DNA of 64,000 bases, taken from positions 32,065-96,064 of the forward strand of contig JAURVB010007689.1 of the NCBI GenBank assembly GCA_033002965.1, read 5' to 3'. The position numbers were made by a program, and so were the translations under genes. Below, one piece after another: positions 1 to 12,800 of the stretch. The first letter of the stretch is position 1; each line of letters opens with the position of its first letter. The notes under the pieces were generated by a model, which had not been told where the DNA came from, did not search any database, and was given only the letters and a program-made list of their open reading frames with translations. This DNA is from Piper betle (lineage: Eukaryota > Streptophyta > Magnoliopsida > Piperales > Piperaceae).

Positions 1-833
1 AGGAAAAAACGACAATACGCTAGCAACTTACCAAAAGGGGAAGCATGAAGTAGATTTTCGATCTATGCTCATTTTTCCGCACAAAGCAAATCTATGCTCA
101 TTACATGGGAGCATATTTATAGGGTTATAATACTTTTGGCAGCTTTTTTTGTGTAAGTTGCTAACCGCAAGTCAACAAACTGCAACTTTACACAACAAAT
201 GGCCCATATAGGAAGTAGCCTTCAACCTTCCACTGGGATGTTCATAAATTATGGGCTCATATGACATCTCCTGATCACTTATAACTATTTTCACCATCGT
301 AAAAGAATGATCTTGCCAATGCCGAATTGGTTTTTTCCACTTTTTGGATTGACTTCAAAATTTAGTATATTATCCTGTGTCTTAACTCATGGTGTTCTTT
401 ACAACTAAAAGATCATCTAATGATCCAAAAAAGTTCAGGGCGTTGATCTAGAGTTGCTCTCTTGGCTATTGATCTTAAATGCGAAATTGACATAATTTGA
501 TGGACCTGGTCATTTAATTGGGCCTTAGATTGGTATGATTTCATATGAATGAACTTTTTTTCATCTGCAATGCTTTATAGGAAGGGCAATTTTTTTTCTT
601 GCTGTGGCACTATTTTTTTTAAATAAATAATTTCATTTACAATCTCGGATCTACTAGATAAGAAACAGGTATTTCCCTCTCCTAGACTTCTTATTTGAGT
701 AAGATTGTGTGATGAACTGGAGGATCTCTATTTCTTATGATTGCTACCGAAGTGAAGTGAATTGATTGTTTGTTAAAATGTGTTAGTTTCATTTTCTGCA
801 GAAGTTCTTATGCACATATGTTACTGGTTGCAG
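1..833. other. Non-coding stretch, probably RRP5 intron
   Basis: I see no exon here. The sequence is AT-rich and ends in a normal acceptor (ttgcag) directly before the first RRP5 exon I recognise, so most or all of it is probably intron of that gene, whose N-terminal exons lie left of the window. Confidence 0.5.
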
Positions 834-3800
834 GTTGATATTTTCCATTTGCAAGATTCTCTTCCGAATAGAAATTGGAGGGCAGAATATTCTCAGAATA
901 AAAAGGTAATTATATTACTATTAAGCTTTTCACTCTTGCTCTGGTTATAATTTCCATAGTGTATTATTTTTTGAAAATTCTTATCCTTTTTAACAAATTA
1001 ACATCTGTTTATGTTTGCTATTATGAAAAGATTGGAATCTACTTTGATATTGTTTGGGGGTTGGAACTGCTAGTTACCCAAAAAGTAAGCATGGGGTAAT
1101 TTCATAGCTCCATTCATCATCATTGTTTACCTGATCTCAAATAATTGGGGTCAGGGAAACAGCTCCTTACCTGCGCTTCATCCAAATGTAGACTAAATTA
1201 TATCTACACCTAAATAAAGATTTTCTTAGTTCTTTTCTCTAATTGTCATTACCCATGTCCTTGTTGGCCCTTCCGTTGCTTCTTTTTAATCTTATTGTTA
1301 AAGTGCATATCCATTCTTTGCAACAGAAGTGCTTTCTTTGCACATACTTTAAACAACTCAGCGACTTTCACAAATCTTATTCACAATAAATATAGTTCCC
1401 AACTCTTCTATTCGCAGTAAATAGAACCCCTGACTCATTCTCTTGTAACACTCTCCGGTGCTGTATTTCTATGCCAGGCATTCACCATCTATCATCTCTG
1501 TCACCCCCACTTATAACTTTTCTTTATTCTCTTAAAATATGGTGGGGCTGATTCCTTTGCGATTGCATGGTATACCAAAGCGAACTCTGTATTTTACCTA
1601 TGAACTTCAATCCAATGAGCATCCTATCAAATTTAGAAATTAATTCATTTTTTTATGTTAGCAAAGAGGTAATGACTCCAAGATGAATCTTGATGCGAAC
1701 TAACAGGAATTATAAGATTTTAAAATGTAAGGTTACTGTTTTCACTCTAAAACTAGCCCTTAGTACTTACTCTTATTGGTCTCAGTGTATAACTTTGTAA
1801 CTTTCTTTCTTAAGATCCACCAAGAAATATCTGTTTGTAGTTCATCATAAGCCTTTTTAAAATCATTGTAAACTATACGGAGGCTTTGTTTTTTTATCTC
1901 AGAATTCTTCCATTAATTATCATGATGATAATAAAATTTCTTATGTCTTTTAATTTTTAATGAGATCAAACCGCCTATCAGAAGCCGCTGAATTTCATTT
2001 GATTAAAACTCTTTTCCTTAATTTCATTTAATGGTTCATTACTTTGTTATTTTTTATGAGAGCAACATCGGCACCCTTAATATGCATTGCTCAGACATCT
2101 GTGCTAATGTTCATGCATTGCACATCTTGTTTGGAGAGTGTTGGTGTGGGGAAGGGCTTCCAGCCATTTTTGGCTGATCATATTCATGTGGATACTTGAT
2201 TAGGATCCATGTCCTCAAGCCCCGGGTGGCAAAGAAAGAAGACAAGGACATGCAATGCTCTGACAAATTATGCATATTCTTGAATCAATTAATTCAATGA
2301 TGATTCTTTATTAACCTTTTGGTTTATTAATTTATGTCTCTCATGTCCTTTTTTTCTTGTTTGATTGCTTAGGTAGCTGCCCGAGTATTATTTGTTGACC
2401 CTTCAACCAGAGCTATTGGTTTAACAATGAATCCACATCTTCTTTGTAACAAGGCCCCTCCCTTGGTAGGTGTAATAAATTGTTCTTATATATCTGGTCT
2501 TAGATGTTCGATGCATTTTTTCAAAGATGTTCATGCCTTTATGGGAATTTTGGTGTAGGTTGTGAAGAGTGGAGACATTTTTGATACTTCACGTGTAGTT
2601 AGGGTTGATAGAGGGCTTGGTATTTTACTTGAGCTACCTTCTGAACCAGTGCCAACTCCTTGTTTTGTTGCGGTATGTTTGCTGACTGTTCATCCTTCCT
2701 TGCTGATGTGCTGTTTTTGCTCCCCTTCAATTTATATGGTTGGATCTCTTACAGATATCTGACATAGCCGATACTGAATTTCATAAGTTGGAGAAGAAGT
2801 TCAAGGAAGAAAGCCACGTCCGCTCTCGTGTCCTTGGTTTCAAACATTTAGAAGGGTTAGCAGTTGGCACTTTGAAGGTAGTTCATATATCATATTTCTT
2901 ACTTCATACTGGATTTTACTGTCAGAAGGGAAGAATTCACCTTGCCTTACATGTGATTAGAGTTTGCAAGATTAGTATTTGTATTAATTCTTTCATATTT
3001 TGATTCACAGCAAAGTGCCTTTGAAGGGCCTGTTTTCACTCATGCAGATGTAAAGCCTGGTATGAGAGTGAAGGGCAAAGTCATCTCAGTGGATGACAAG
3101 GGTGCACTTGTGCAACTTGCTAGTGGTGTGAAGGCACTTTGTCCTGTTTCACATATGTCAGAATTTGCTTATCCTAGGCGTTCTGCAAAATTCAAGGTTG
3201 ATCTTATTCTGTTGGCTGTGTTCTTCTTGCCGTGATTTGAATGCTGAAGTTTACATCATGGATGATTTTTCTGTACCTGCATATTTGACTCTTTTGAATG
3301 AAACTTTTACTAACTTCTTTCTTGTATTCTGGTTCCTCTAGGTTGGAGCACAGCTGTTGTTTCGTGTGCTGGGTTGTAAATCCAAGCGAATAACTGTCAC
3401 ATACAAGAAATCTTTGGTATGCACATCTATTTGTGTCATTGTCTGTCTGCTATGTACAATGAAGAAATTAACAATTATGTGATGTCTTGTTTTCTCCTGT
3501 CACTTTTACCGTAAGTCCGTAACATGACAGGCATACTTGCAGTATGCTGTGTATTGTATATAACTGGAGTATCTATACTGTGTATGCATCTGATTGATTG
3601 AGCATATTGTGATTGAGAAATTTCAGGCAAGATAAGTGTTATCATGCAATTGCCAATTTGGTAAAGGTGGTTTGGTGTCAAGAAAGGCATCCAGCCATCA
3701 AATTTTGCCATTTCTTCTCACATGGATCCTAGATTAAGATCCATTTTTGCCAAAAGAAGTTTAAGAGGAGGGAAGGAAGTCCACTTAGGATTGGAAGCAC

Positions 3801-6800
3801 GCAGTTGGCTTATTTAATTGTTTTTTCAACCTATTGCTTTCTAATGCTCTCAAGTTTCTTTGAGTTGTGATAAATTTTATCTCGTACAGGTGAGGTCAAA
3901 TCTTGAAATCCTGGCTTCATATGCAGATGCGGCTGCAGGTTTTATCACACATGGATGGATTGAAAAAATTGAAAACTATGGCTGTTTTGTGAGATTTTAC
4001 AATGGGGTGAAAGGGTTTACTCATCGGTGAGTGTTTTCTGTGTATTCTCAACAGTGTGATCTAGATTTTTGGAAAGTAAATGGTGGTGTTTTAGCTTGTA
4101 TTCATTTCATATGGATTCCTTTCCTGAAAGCTTTTTTCGGGTGTCTCCTAATAGCTTGCTCATGGCTAGTTGTATGGTGGAGAATTTTGAGTTCTATGTG
4201 ATTTTGTTTTTGCTTTGTTTGGAGATGAGCTAATGTCCTTCTACAATCAATTCTACTTTCATGTGTTGAGGGAGCAGATAATTCTATTGCCTTCCCTAAC
4301 TTTTTATTAATAGAACATATAAAACATTGTGATCTTTAATAGCTGAAGCTATTAATAGACCTGGCAGCTAATGGTAGATTTCTAAATTTGCACAGACTTG
4401 AGTGCTCTTTAGTATGCACTTGGGGAGACAGCTGATTTTTTTTTAGAAGATAATTTCCAAGTATGATAGGTTTTTTTATAGTTAAATAAGTTCTTGTAGG
4501 TATATCTTGGGTCATTTAGTGAGTTTTGGACTTTCTCCAATCAAGAAAATAATTTCTTTCCTTGTATTTATCTTAGTTAAATTTATGTGCTAATCTGATC
4601 GTCCTGGAAATGTTTACTTGGAGAAGTAGTGTATGCATAATGTGTTTTCTGTCAGTATTGTCCTTATCAAAATTATTGCCTTAAATTCAGGACTGAGCTC
4701 GGATTGGATTCCGTAAGTGAGGCACAATCCATTTTTCATGAAGGAGAGGTTGTTAAATGCAGAGTGATTGATGCTTCTCCTGCTTCCCGTAAGATCAACC
4801 TCAGTTTTGTCCTCTCTCCCAAAAGGTATTATTGGAGTTCTTTGTTTACTTTATCTGTGAGGTTAAAATTCATGTCATTCGGCAAATAGAAATTCTCTGT
4901 GAATGTTAATGATTAGAGCAATCTCAATATATTCATTGCTTATACTCGACTATTAAGATCAGCCTCAGTTTTGTTATATCTCCCAAAGGGCATTGTTCTA
5001 CATCTTTCTTTTATTTTTATTTTTTAATTTTTGCTATAAGCTTTGTAGAGATAGATATTATATGGTGTTGTTATGTTGTTAGTTATGATTGTAGTTCAAT
5101 ACAGTTGAGCTTAATCTAGTTGAACTATAAGATCTCCTATGATACTGTAAACTCTATAAATATATGTAACAAGAGATGGTCTGTGTGTGTATGGAGAATT
5201 ATTATTCTTGTGCTTGTTCTCCTTATTTCTTGTGTTTATCTTGTGTGGTTGTACCGTCTATTATGTTATTTTACAAGCTTAAACTTCATGTTTTTAGAAA
5301 ATATAAATTCTTTGAGAGTGTTAACAACTATTAACAATCTGAATATATTTATGGCTTATTCTCCATTATTCAGTTAGTCCATGATTTTATTCCATTCCTA
5401 TGATCAAATGGAAGGGTGGAATAAGATCCATGTCCTTGTGCCCAACCCGGGAATTGGGACAAAGTGCATTGAGTTTATTTAATGAGTACTTTGCAATCTT
5501 AAAGTTTCTTAATGTGAGATCCTTTAAAATTAGTCTCATATCCAATATCTGCTAGGATAAGTTCTAGTATATTAGTAGGATTTGCACTTATAAATTTTGA
5601 AGAAATAACTTTGGCACGTAAGTTTGCACTTGATTCGAGATGTTACAAATGGTGTAAGAGTCAACACAATGCCATCTTGGATGGTGGGTGTGATTGAATT
5701 ATTGGTGTGGGCTAGGCCCATGGGGTGGGGACAAGAATTTTGAGGACAAAAATTCCTAGTGGGTGGATTTGAGATCCCTCAAAATTAATCCCACATTCAA
5801 TATCTATTGGGGTAAGATCCAATATATTAATGAGGATATGTTTGTGATCTTCAGCTTCGGTCAACTATTTTTGAAGAAATAACTTACCCATCATGTTGCA
5901 CTTGGTTCGTGTTGTTACACTTAAAACAACCATTCCATTTTACAATTGATTGTCACACATGATTAATCATTCTACATTTTTTGCTTTTGTTTTCCTTGCC
6001 AAGATCTCGCTTTGATCTTGTGATTTATTTGTGACTTTCAAGTGTTTCAATTTTATTTCTTATTGCATTCCATCAGATATTTGGTATGTAAGTGTTTAAC
6101 AATGCACTTTTGTTTGGCAAGGTTTTCTTTGAAATGCTTATACCTTGTGACAGGATGTAAGTAATAAAAGTATTATTCTAAAGCTTGTCATATCTATTGA
6201 TTTGGTTAGAGAAATGTTTGGTGTTTTGTATGTAAGTATTATTCTAAAGCTTATGGCAAGGCTTGCATTTAGTGACATATCTGAAGTTGAGAAGTGGTTG
6301 TTTTGTTATTGCTAACCTTTTGATGGAAGATGACTTTGTTAATGTTTCTAATGGTGCCTTCCACTGATCTGGGAAGGTTTACTATGATGAAAATAATACT
6401 TTCAATGATTTGTTTTGCTAATCTGATATCCACGGCTTTGAGTAATCTTGTATTAGTTAATATTCTCCTCTTTTTTCTTTGTGAACTCTAAAATTAGATT
6501 GCTATAAAGAAGAGAAATTTTTGCTGGGCTCCTTTCTGAAAAAGCTCCCGCTCTGTCTCTATTGCTCACTTTTGATCTTAATTGTTGCCTTATCTCTAGG
6601 AGAATAGGTTTATTGTTGTGCCGGTTGATTTTAACAAAGTAAATCATGAGATTTTTTGTAGTAATATGGGTGCTAGTTAGAACATTTTTCCGAATATTGC
6701 CCCTTTATGTTTTATATTCTGCAGGATTTCTGAGGACAATATTCCGAAGGTAGGAAGCCTGGTTTCTGGTGTTGTGGTGCGATTGGAATCTCTCGGTGTC

Positions 6801-9800
6801 GTTGTCAAACTTCAAAGTAAAATTGGCATAAAAGGAACCGTGTTCAATGAGCATTTGGCAGACTTTCAAGGTTGTTTCTTAATTTTGAATATCATAATTG
6901 CAATGAAGATGGCTTAACGGAACTATTGTTCTTATATGGTTTTTCTATTTTGCGCATCTTTCTTTGCAGGACAAGCTGATAAGTTCAAGTCTCTATTAAA
7001 GCTAGGATATGAGTTTGATAAGCTGTTGGTATTAGGTTTGTTTACTCTTACATATATAACCTGCCTAGAACATCATTTAAGATAAGGCGTAGGTGGAATT
7101 GGGAGCTATTCATGAAACAGAGTCTTAGTTGTCTTCACAGTTGTAATTATATTGAGGAAAGGTGGGAATATTTATCGCCATATTACTTGTTGCAATGAAC
7201 TTGGCATGTTTTTTATCTTTTAGAGTACATCTGTTACTCCATGATGAAGCTGGCGCCAATATATTTTATTCATCAAGTGATTCATTTTAGGAATCTCTCC
7301 TGCCTTTCTTGTTTCTAGTGGATGTTTTTGCAATTGATAATAACTTTGTTATTTGTGGTCAACTGCTTCCTTGAACATCTTTGTAGACTTGTCTTTGGAC
7401 TTCGTATCGTGTTTTGATTTGCACATATTGTTTAAACTTGTGATGAGTGTAAAACTTGTTTGAGTCACAGTTATGTTGCCAGTTATCTGACTAAAAGTTT
7501 ATCATCATGCTTTTCTTTGCTAGATTATGTGCGTGGTAGCTTGGTTCTTTCTGCCAAGTATTCACTCATAAATTCTGCTGAGCAGCTTCCCCAGGAAATT
7601 GTGCAGGTTCATCCTCATTCAGTGGTCCATGTAAGTTTGTTTTAAATAATCTTTTTAAGAACTAACTTACATTGGTGGTTCATTTTGGATAAGATAGGTA
7701 ACATTTGTATTGAGATCAGGTTATGTACATTCTTCATATAGTCTTTGTTGAAGTAAATATTTAGTGGTTCCCTTTCCAAAAAGCTCGAACTTCTAGGACA
7801 AGTGTTTAGAACATCTAAAATTTACATGGTATTAGAGCCAATGGCGATATATGCCCAAAGAAATATTAATTTCTCCTATCTTGTATATGTTGTGTCCAAT
7901 GGACTATTTGCCCCATGTTTGTTCACGTGCTAAGTTTTGAAGGTTTGTTTGCACGTGAGGGGGAGTATTGAAGTAAGTAATTATTGGTTTCCTTTCTTAA
8001 AAGGTTGAACTTTTAAGACAAATGGTTAGACTATCTAAAATTACATTCTCAAAGTCAAAGTGCCGGCAGGAGTTATTTCCTCGAAATAAGGTTTCTTTTG
8101 TTGCATAAGTAGAGATTTCTTGACAATTATTATGTGCTTTAAATTATATGAAGAACAAAGTCAATGTTGCTGTTTTATGTGTTATAATCTGCAGTCTAGT
8201 TGAATATCATGGTTATTGATAGTTTTAGTCTTTAGATAATCTTAAATCTGTGCCATATCTTCAAAAACTGTGAATTTTCTTTTGGGTAGGGTTATATTTG
8301 CAACTCCATCGAAACTGGCTGCTTTGTACGGTATCTTGGAAATTTGACAGGATTTGCTCCCAGAAATAAGGTTCATTTTCTTATTCTTGTGTTCTGAGTA
8401 GTTAAAAAACGTACTATATCATTTCTTCCTTTTTTTTGTGCAGGCTACTGACGACCAGTCAATTAGCATTCCTAATGCCTTTTACATTGGACAATCAGTT
8501 CGCAGCCATGTCCTAGAGGTGAATAGCAAACACTAATATATCTTTACATATATCCAATTTGTTGCTGACGTTATTTAATGTTTACTTTATAGGTTGACAC
8601 AGAAAAAGCAAGATTAAAGCTGTCACTGAAGCAATCATGCTGCTTTTCTACCGATGCATCCTATATATGTAGTTATTTTCAATTGGAGGAGAAGGTGAAG
8701 TGTTTTTTTGCCTTGTTATCTTTTGTCTTTGCGCAAATTAGCTTTTATATCTGTTATGAATCTTGTGTACTTGATAATTGTTTATGACATATATATGGTG
8801 CAGATTTCTGAGCTACAGGTCTCAGACAACGTTGCTCATAATCCAAAATGGGGAGAGAAGTTTTATATTGAGAGTTTGGTTGAAGTTAAGATTCTGGAGA
8901 AAAAAGAGTTCGGTGTCCTTGTTGGCCTTAGTGATCATTGTGACATTTTTGGTTTCATCACAAATTTCCACTGTTAGTCTTGCGTATTCTGTCTTTATAA
9001 ATCATTATCGGAGCTTCGTTTTAGCTTCTATGTAAACATTGTCAAAGAGTGCTATCCTAAACTTGGCACTGATAGTGTGCCTTCAACCAAAGTGCATATA
9101 TAATTTAAATCCTCTAACTGGCTAGCGTAACTTTTCTTTTGGCAGTAGGCGAGACAAAACTTGAAACTGGCTCTGTTTGCCGAGCTTTGGTTCTTGATGT
9201 GTCAAAGGCAGATAATCTGGTTGATTTGTCTCTTAAACCAAAATTTGTTAACAGTAAAACAGACAAAGAGAAGGGAGGCATGCAGTCTATAAAGAAGGTT
9301 GGTGATTTCTAGTATTTCTTCATTTTACTGACTGTCAGCACTCACATATATTCATTGTGTGCTTTTAGAAGCGCAAAAGGGAGGCAATTTCTGAGTTGAA
9401 GCTTCATGATACCGTGAATGCAGTTGTGGAGCTTGTGAAAAATAACTACTTGGCAAGTATTCTCATATATTAAAATTAAATTACTTAATGTGACAATGTT
9501 CAATACTCTGATGGACAGTGTCTCTGTTCAAGACAGGTGCTTTCCTTGCCAGACCATGGTCAAACCATTGGCTTTGCGTGCATTTATGATTATAATACGC
9601 AAAAGCTTCTCCAAAAAGCTACTCTATTGGGGAAAGGTGTGTTACCTAACTGTTTTTTTTTGAGGTGGTAAAATGTCACTATTCCGTTTGTTTGATTAGT
9701 GCTGTTGTTATTTAACTTTTTTTCTATCAAAAGAAAAATTGTTGAAAGGTTATTGCATGCATGAGATGTGCAATAAAGACGGCATTCAATTAACAAGGAG

Positions 9801-12800
9801 AATCTGGGAGACACAATGATTCACAAGTGTGGATCTATCTATTTATTCTCATATGAGCATCATGGTTTCTTAATGTAGAATTTCTAACCTTTGTGCCACT
9901 TTGACTTATGGGAAGGGAATTTTCCTAGTTAAGCTAGATATATGTGTATCTGAAAAAAATGAAGTGATCTTTAGCTTCTGATTTTGCATCTTGTTTATTC
10001 TTTGTAGTCTTAATTCTTCCCATTTTTGCCTAGAGTTCTTGCCAGCATTGAGATTCTTCCAGGACCTTCAACTGGAGGACGACTTCTATTGCTTCTTAAG
10101 TCTCTCAGTGAGATGGGCAACAGTTCCAATTTAAAAAGAGCCAAGAAAAAGTCAAGTTACCATGTTGGTTCACTTGTGCAAGCTGAGGTAAATATTTCTG
10201 TAATATGCCCTTGTGGTTGTATAATATCTGAAATGCAATGGCTTAATAATTTTGTTGGATCAATTTGTTTTTGTTACAGATTACGGACATTGGGCCCCTT
10301 GAACTACAAGTGAAATTTGGTGTTGGTTTACATGGGAGAATACACATTACAGAGGTAAAATATTTCATCAATTTGGTCTTCATTTATCAATCATTTTCTT
10401 CTGCCTATGTTTCTGGACATGTTAATTTTTTTACTCTGTAGGTGTCTGAGGACAATAGTTTACCTGAAAAGCCATTCAGCAACTTTAAGATTGGCCAGCA
10501 GTTGAATGCACGAATTGTTGCTTATGATCAGTACTTGGGAAAGAGTAAGTCAGGGTCTTTATGGGATCTCTCTGTCAAGCCTTCTATTCTCGCAGGTAAA
10601 CATTAGTTTCAAATTGCAAACAATAAAATTTTTCACTGCAAATTCTAAAAACCATTCTGTGGGTAACCTTATCCAGATGATAGTGCAGATGGAATTTTGG
10701 TGGATAAGTTTGACTTCACAGTTGGAGATACTGTTTGCGGCTATGTGGTTAAGGTAGATAGTGAATGGGTTTGGTTGGTTGTGTCACGGAAAGTTAGGGC
10801 TCAAATATTTATTCTTGATAGTTCTAGGGAACCCTGCGAACTTAAAGAGTTCCAGAATCGTTTTACTCGGGGCCAGGTTATTTGTGGTTCTATTATAGGC
10901 ATCAATGATGAGAAAAAGTTGTTGAGATTATCTCTATGTTCATTAAACATGCTACGGGAGACCTGTACAGATGATGCTATTCCCGTTGTTGGTTCCAAAG
11001 CTGCAATTTCTAGCTGCAATAACACTTACCATATTCTTCAAGATGATATTATTGGTGGAAGAATCAGTAAAATACTACCAGGTGTTGGAGGCTTGGTTGT
11101 GCAGATAGGGCCTCATTTGTATGGCAGGGTTCATTTCACTGATATTGCAGATGTGGGGGTAGCTGATCCTTTGAGTGGCTACAAAGAAGGGCAATTTGTA
11201 AAATGTTTGGTCCTTCAGGTTGGCCGTTCTTTTAAGGACACTGCCCATTTGGATTTGTCTCTTTGTTTTAGTTCATTAGGAACCTCAAGGGCCATACCAG
11301 TGGTCTCTGATAAGATGTGAGTATTTTAACTTTTTTTATCTGTATTATTTGAATTATTTGCCATCAGCAAGTTTTGCTCAAATATGCTTCGATTGCAGGC
11401 CTTCTTGCCACAATCCATACGAAAATTTGGAAGAACTGCATCCTAATATGGAAATACAGGTTTGCCGCTTTGGTGTTCTTTTCCTAGTCTACTTAGTTTG
11501 CAATTTTTAGATGAATATTTGCTTTATTACCATTTGAATTTTATCTGCTTGAGACTTGGGAAGTGTGTATATATAACGTAACCCATTGTGTTTGATGTGC
11601 TCATCAAGTCAGTTGCTATAAGTTGGTGATGCATGGCTTACTACGATTTGGGGTTTTTTGGGCATTGTCAATGGCTAAATCTTGGGAGTGGATTTTTGTG
11701 GCTTTGTTTGCTTATTTTGGAAGTGGAGAGACGGTGAGATAATAAATTATTTACAAAAATTTTCTTAAGGGCATTGTCAATGGCTAAATCTTGGGAATGG
11801 ATTTTTGTGGCTTTGTTTACTTATTTTGGAAGTGGAGAAACGTTGAGATAATAAATGATTTACAAAAATTTTCGTAAGGGATGACCAGTACTCTTCGAGT
11901 CTTTTTCCTTCCAATGGGTTCCGGCTTGTCTTCCTTTTTGGTTTCCAGTCAATCGAAAGCTTCCGCTCTACTTTCCTCTGTTTTTACTGTCTACCCCCCA
12001 TCACTAATCACTATAGGAACTGAACTAAATTTCTGATGTATGCATGTAGATTTTATAATCATGAGGTTCAATGCTGAAGTGGAGCATAATTCGTCTACTA
12101 TTTTGACTAAAATGAGCTTACTCAGACTTGTTCCTTGGCATTTTTGAAAATTTTAGAAGTGTGGTTGTAAGCCCTATCTGTTACATCATAATGTGGATTA
12201 GGATAGGCTGAAATTCAGTACCTATTGGGGTGGTCACGGGCTAATATGTACAGGTGTGCTTATTAATCTTCAACTTGGCTGGCTGCTTTTGAAGGGATGA
12301 ATATTTCAATCCCATTGACTTGCACTTGGCCTTCTCTATATGGTATTTAAGCTTATGTGGCACCATATGGGAATGGGCTATTGATGAAGAAAATGATTAG
12401 CTATTAAATGTATGGGTCTGCTTATTGATCTTCAACTTGGCTGGCTGATTTTGAAGGGATGAATATTTCAATCCCATTTGGTTGCACTTGTACTTCTCTA
12501 TTATGGTATTTAAGCTTATGTGGCATAATAAGGGAATGGGCTATTGATGAAGAAAATGAACTGGTATTAAATGTTTTTGGAGAGGAGCCATTAAGTGTGC
12601 AGGAGGAGGTGGAGCATGGTGGAATGTTACAAATATGACATGGGACAAGGGTTTTAGATGATCCGGGTTCAATATAAGTAAATAAAATTAGGTGGTGAAT
12701 TTTATATAATATGAGTTTTAAGCGTCCTAAAGTGGTTTGCTGTGTGGGGATATGCCAAAGGCCCATAACATGGTATCAAATCCATTGTGGTGTCACGTCT

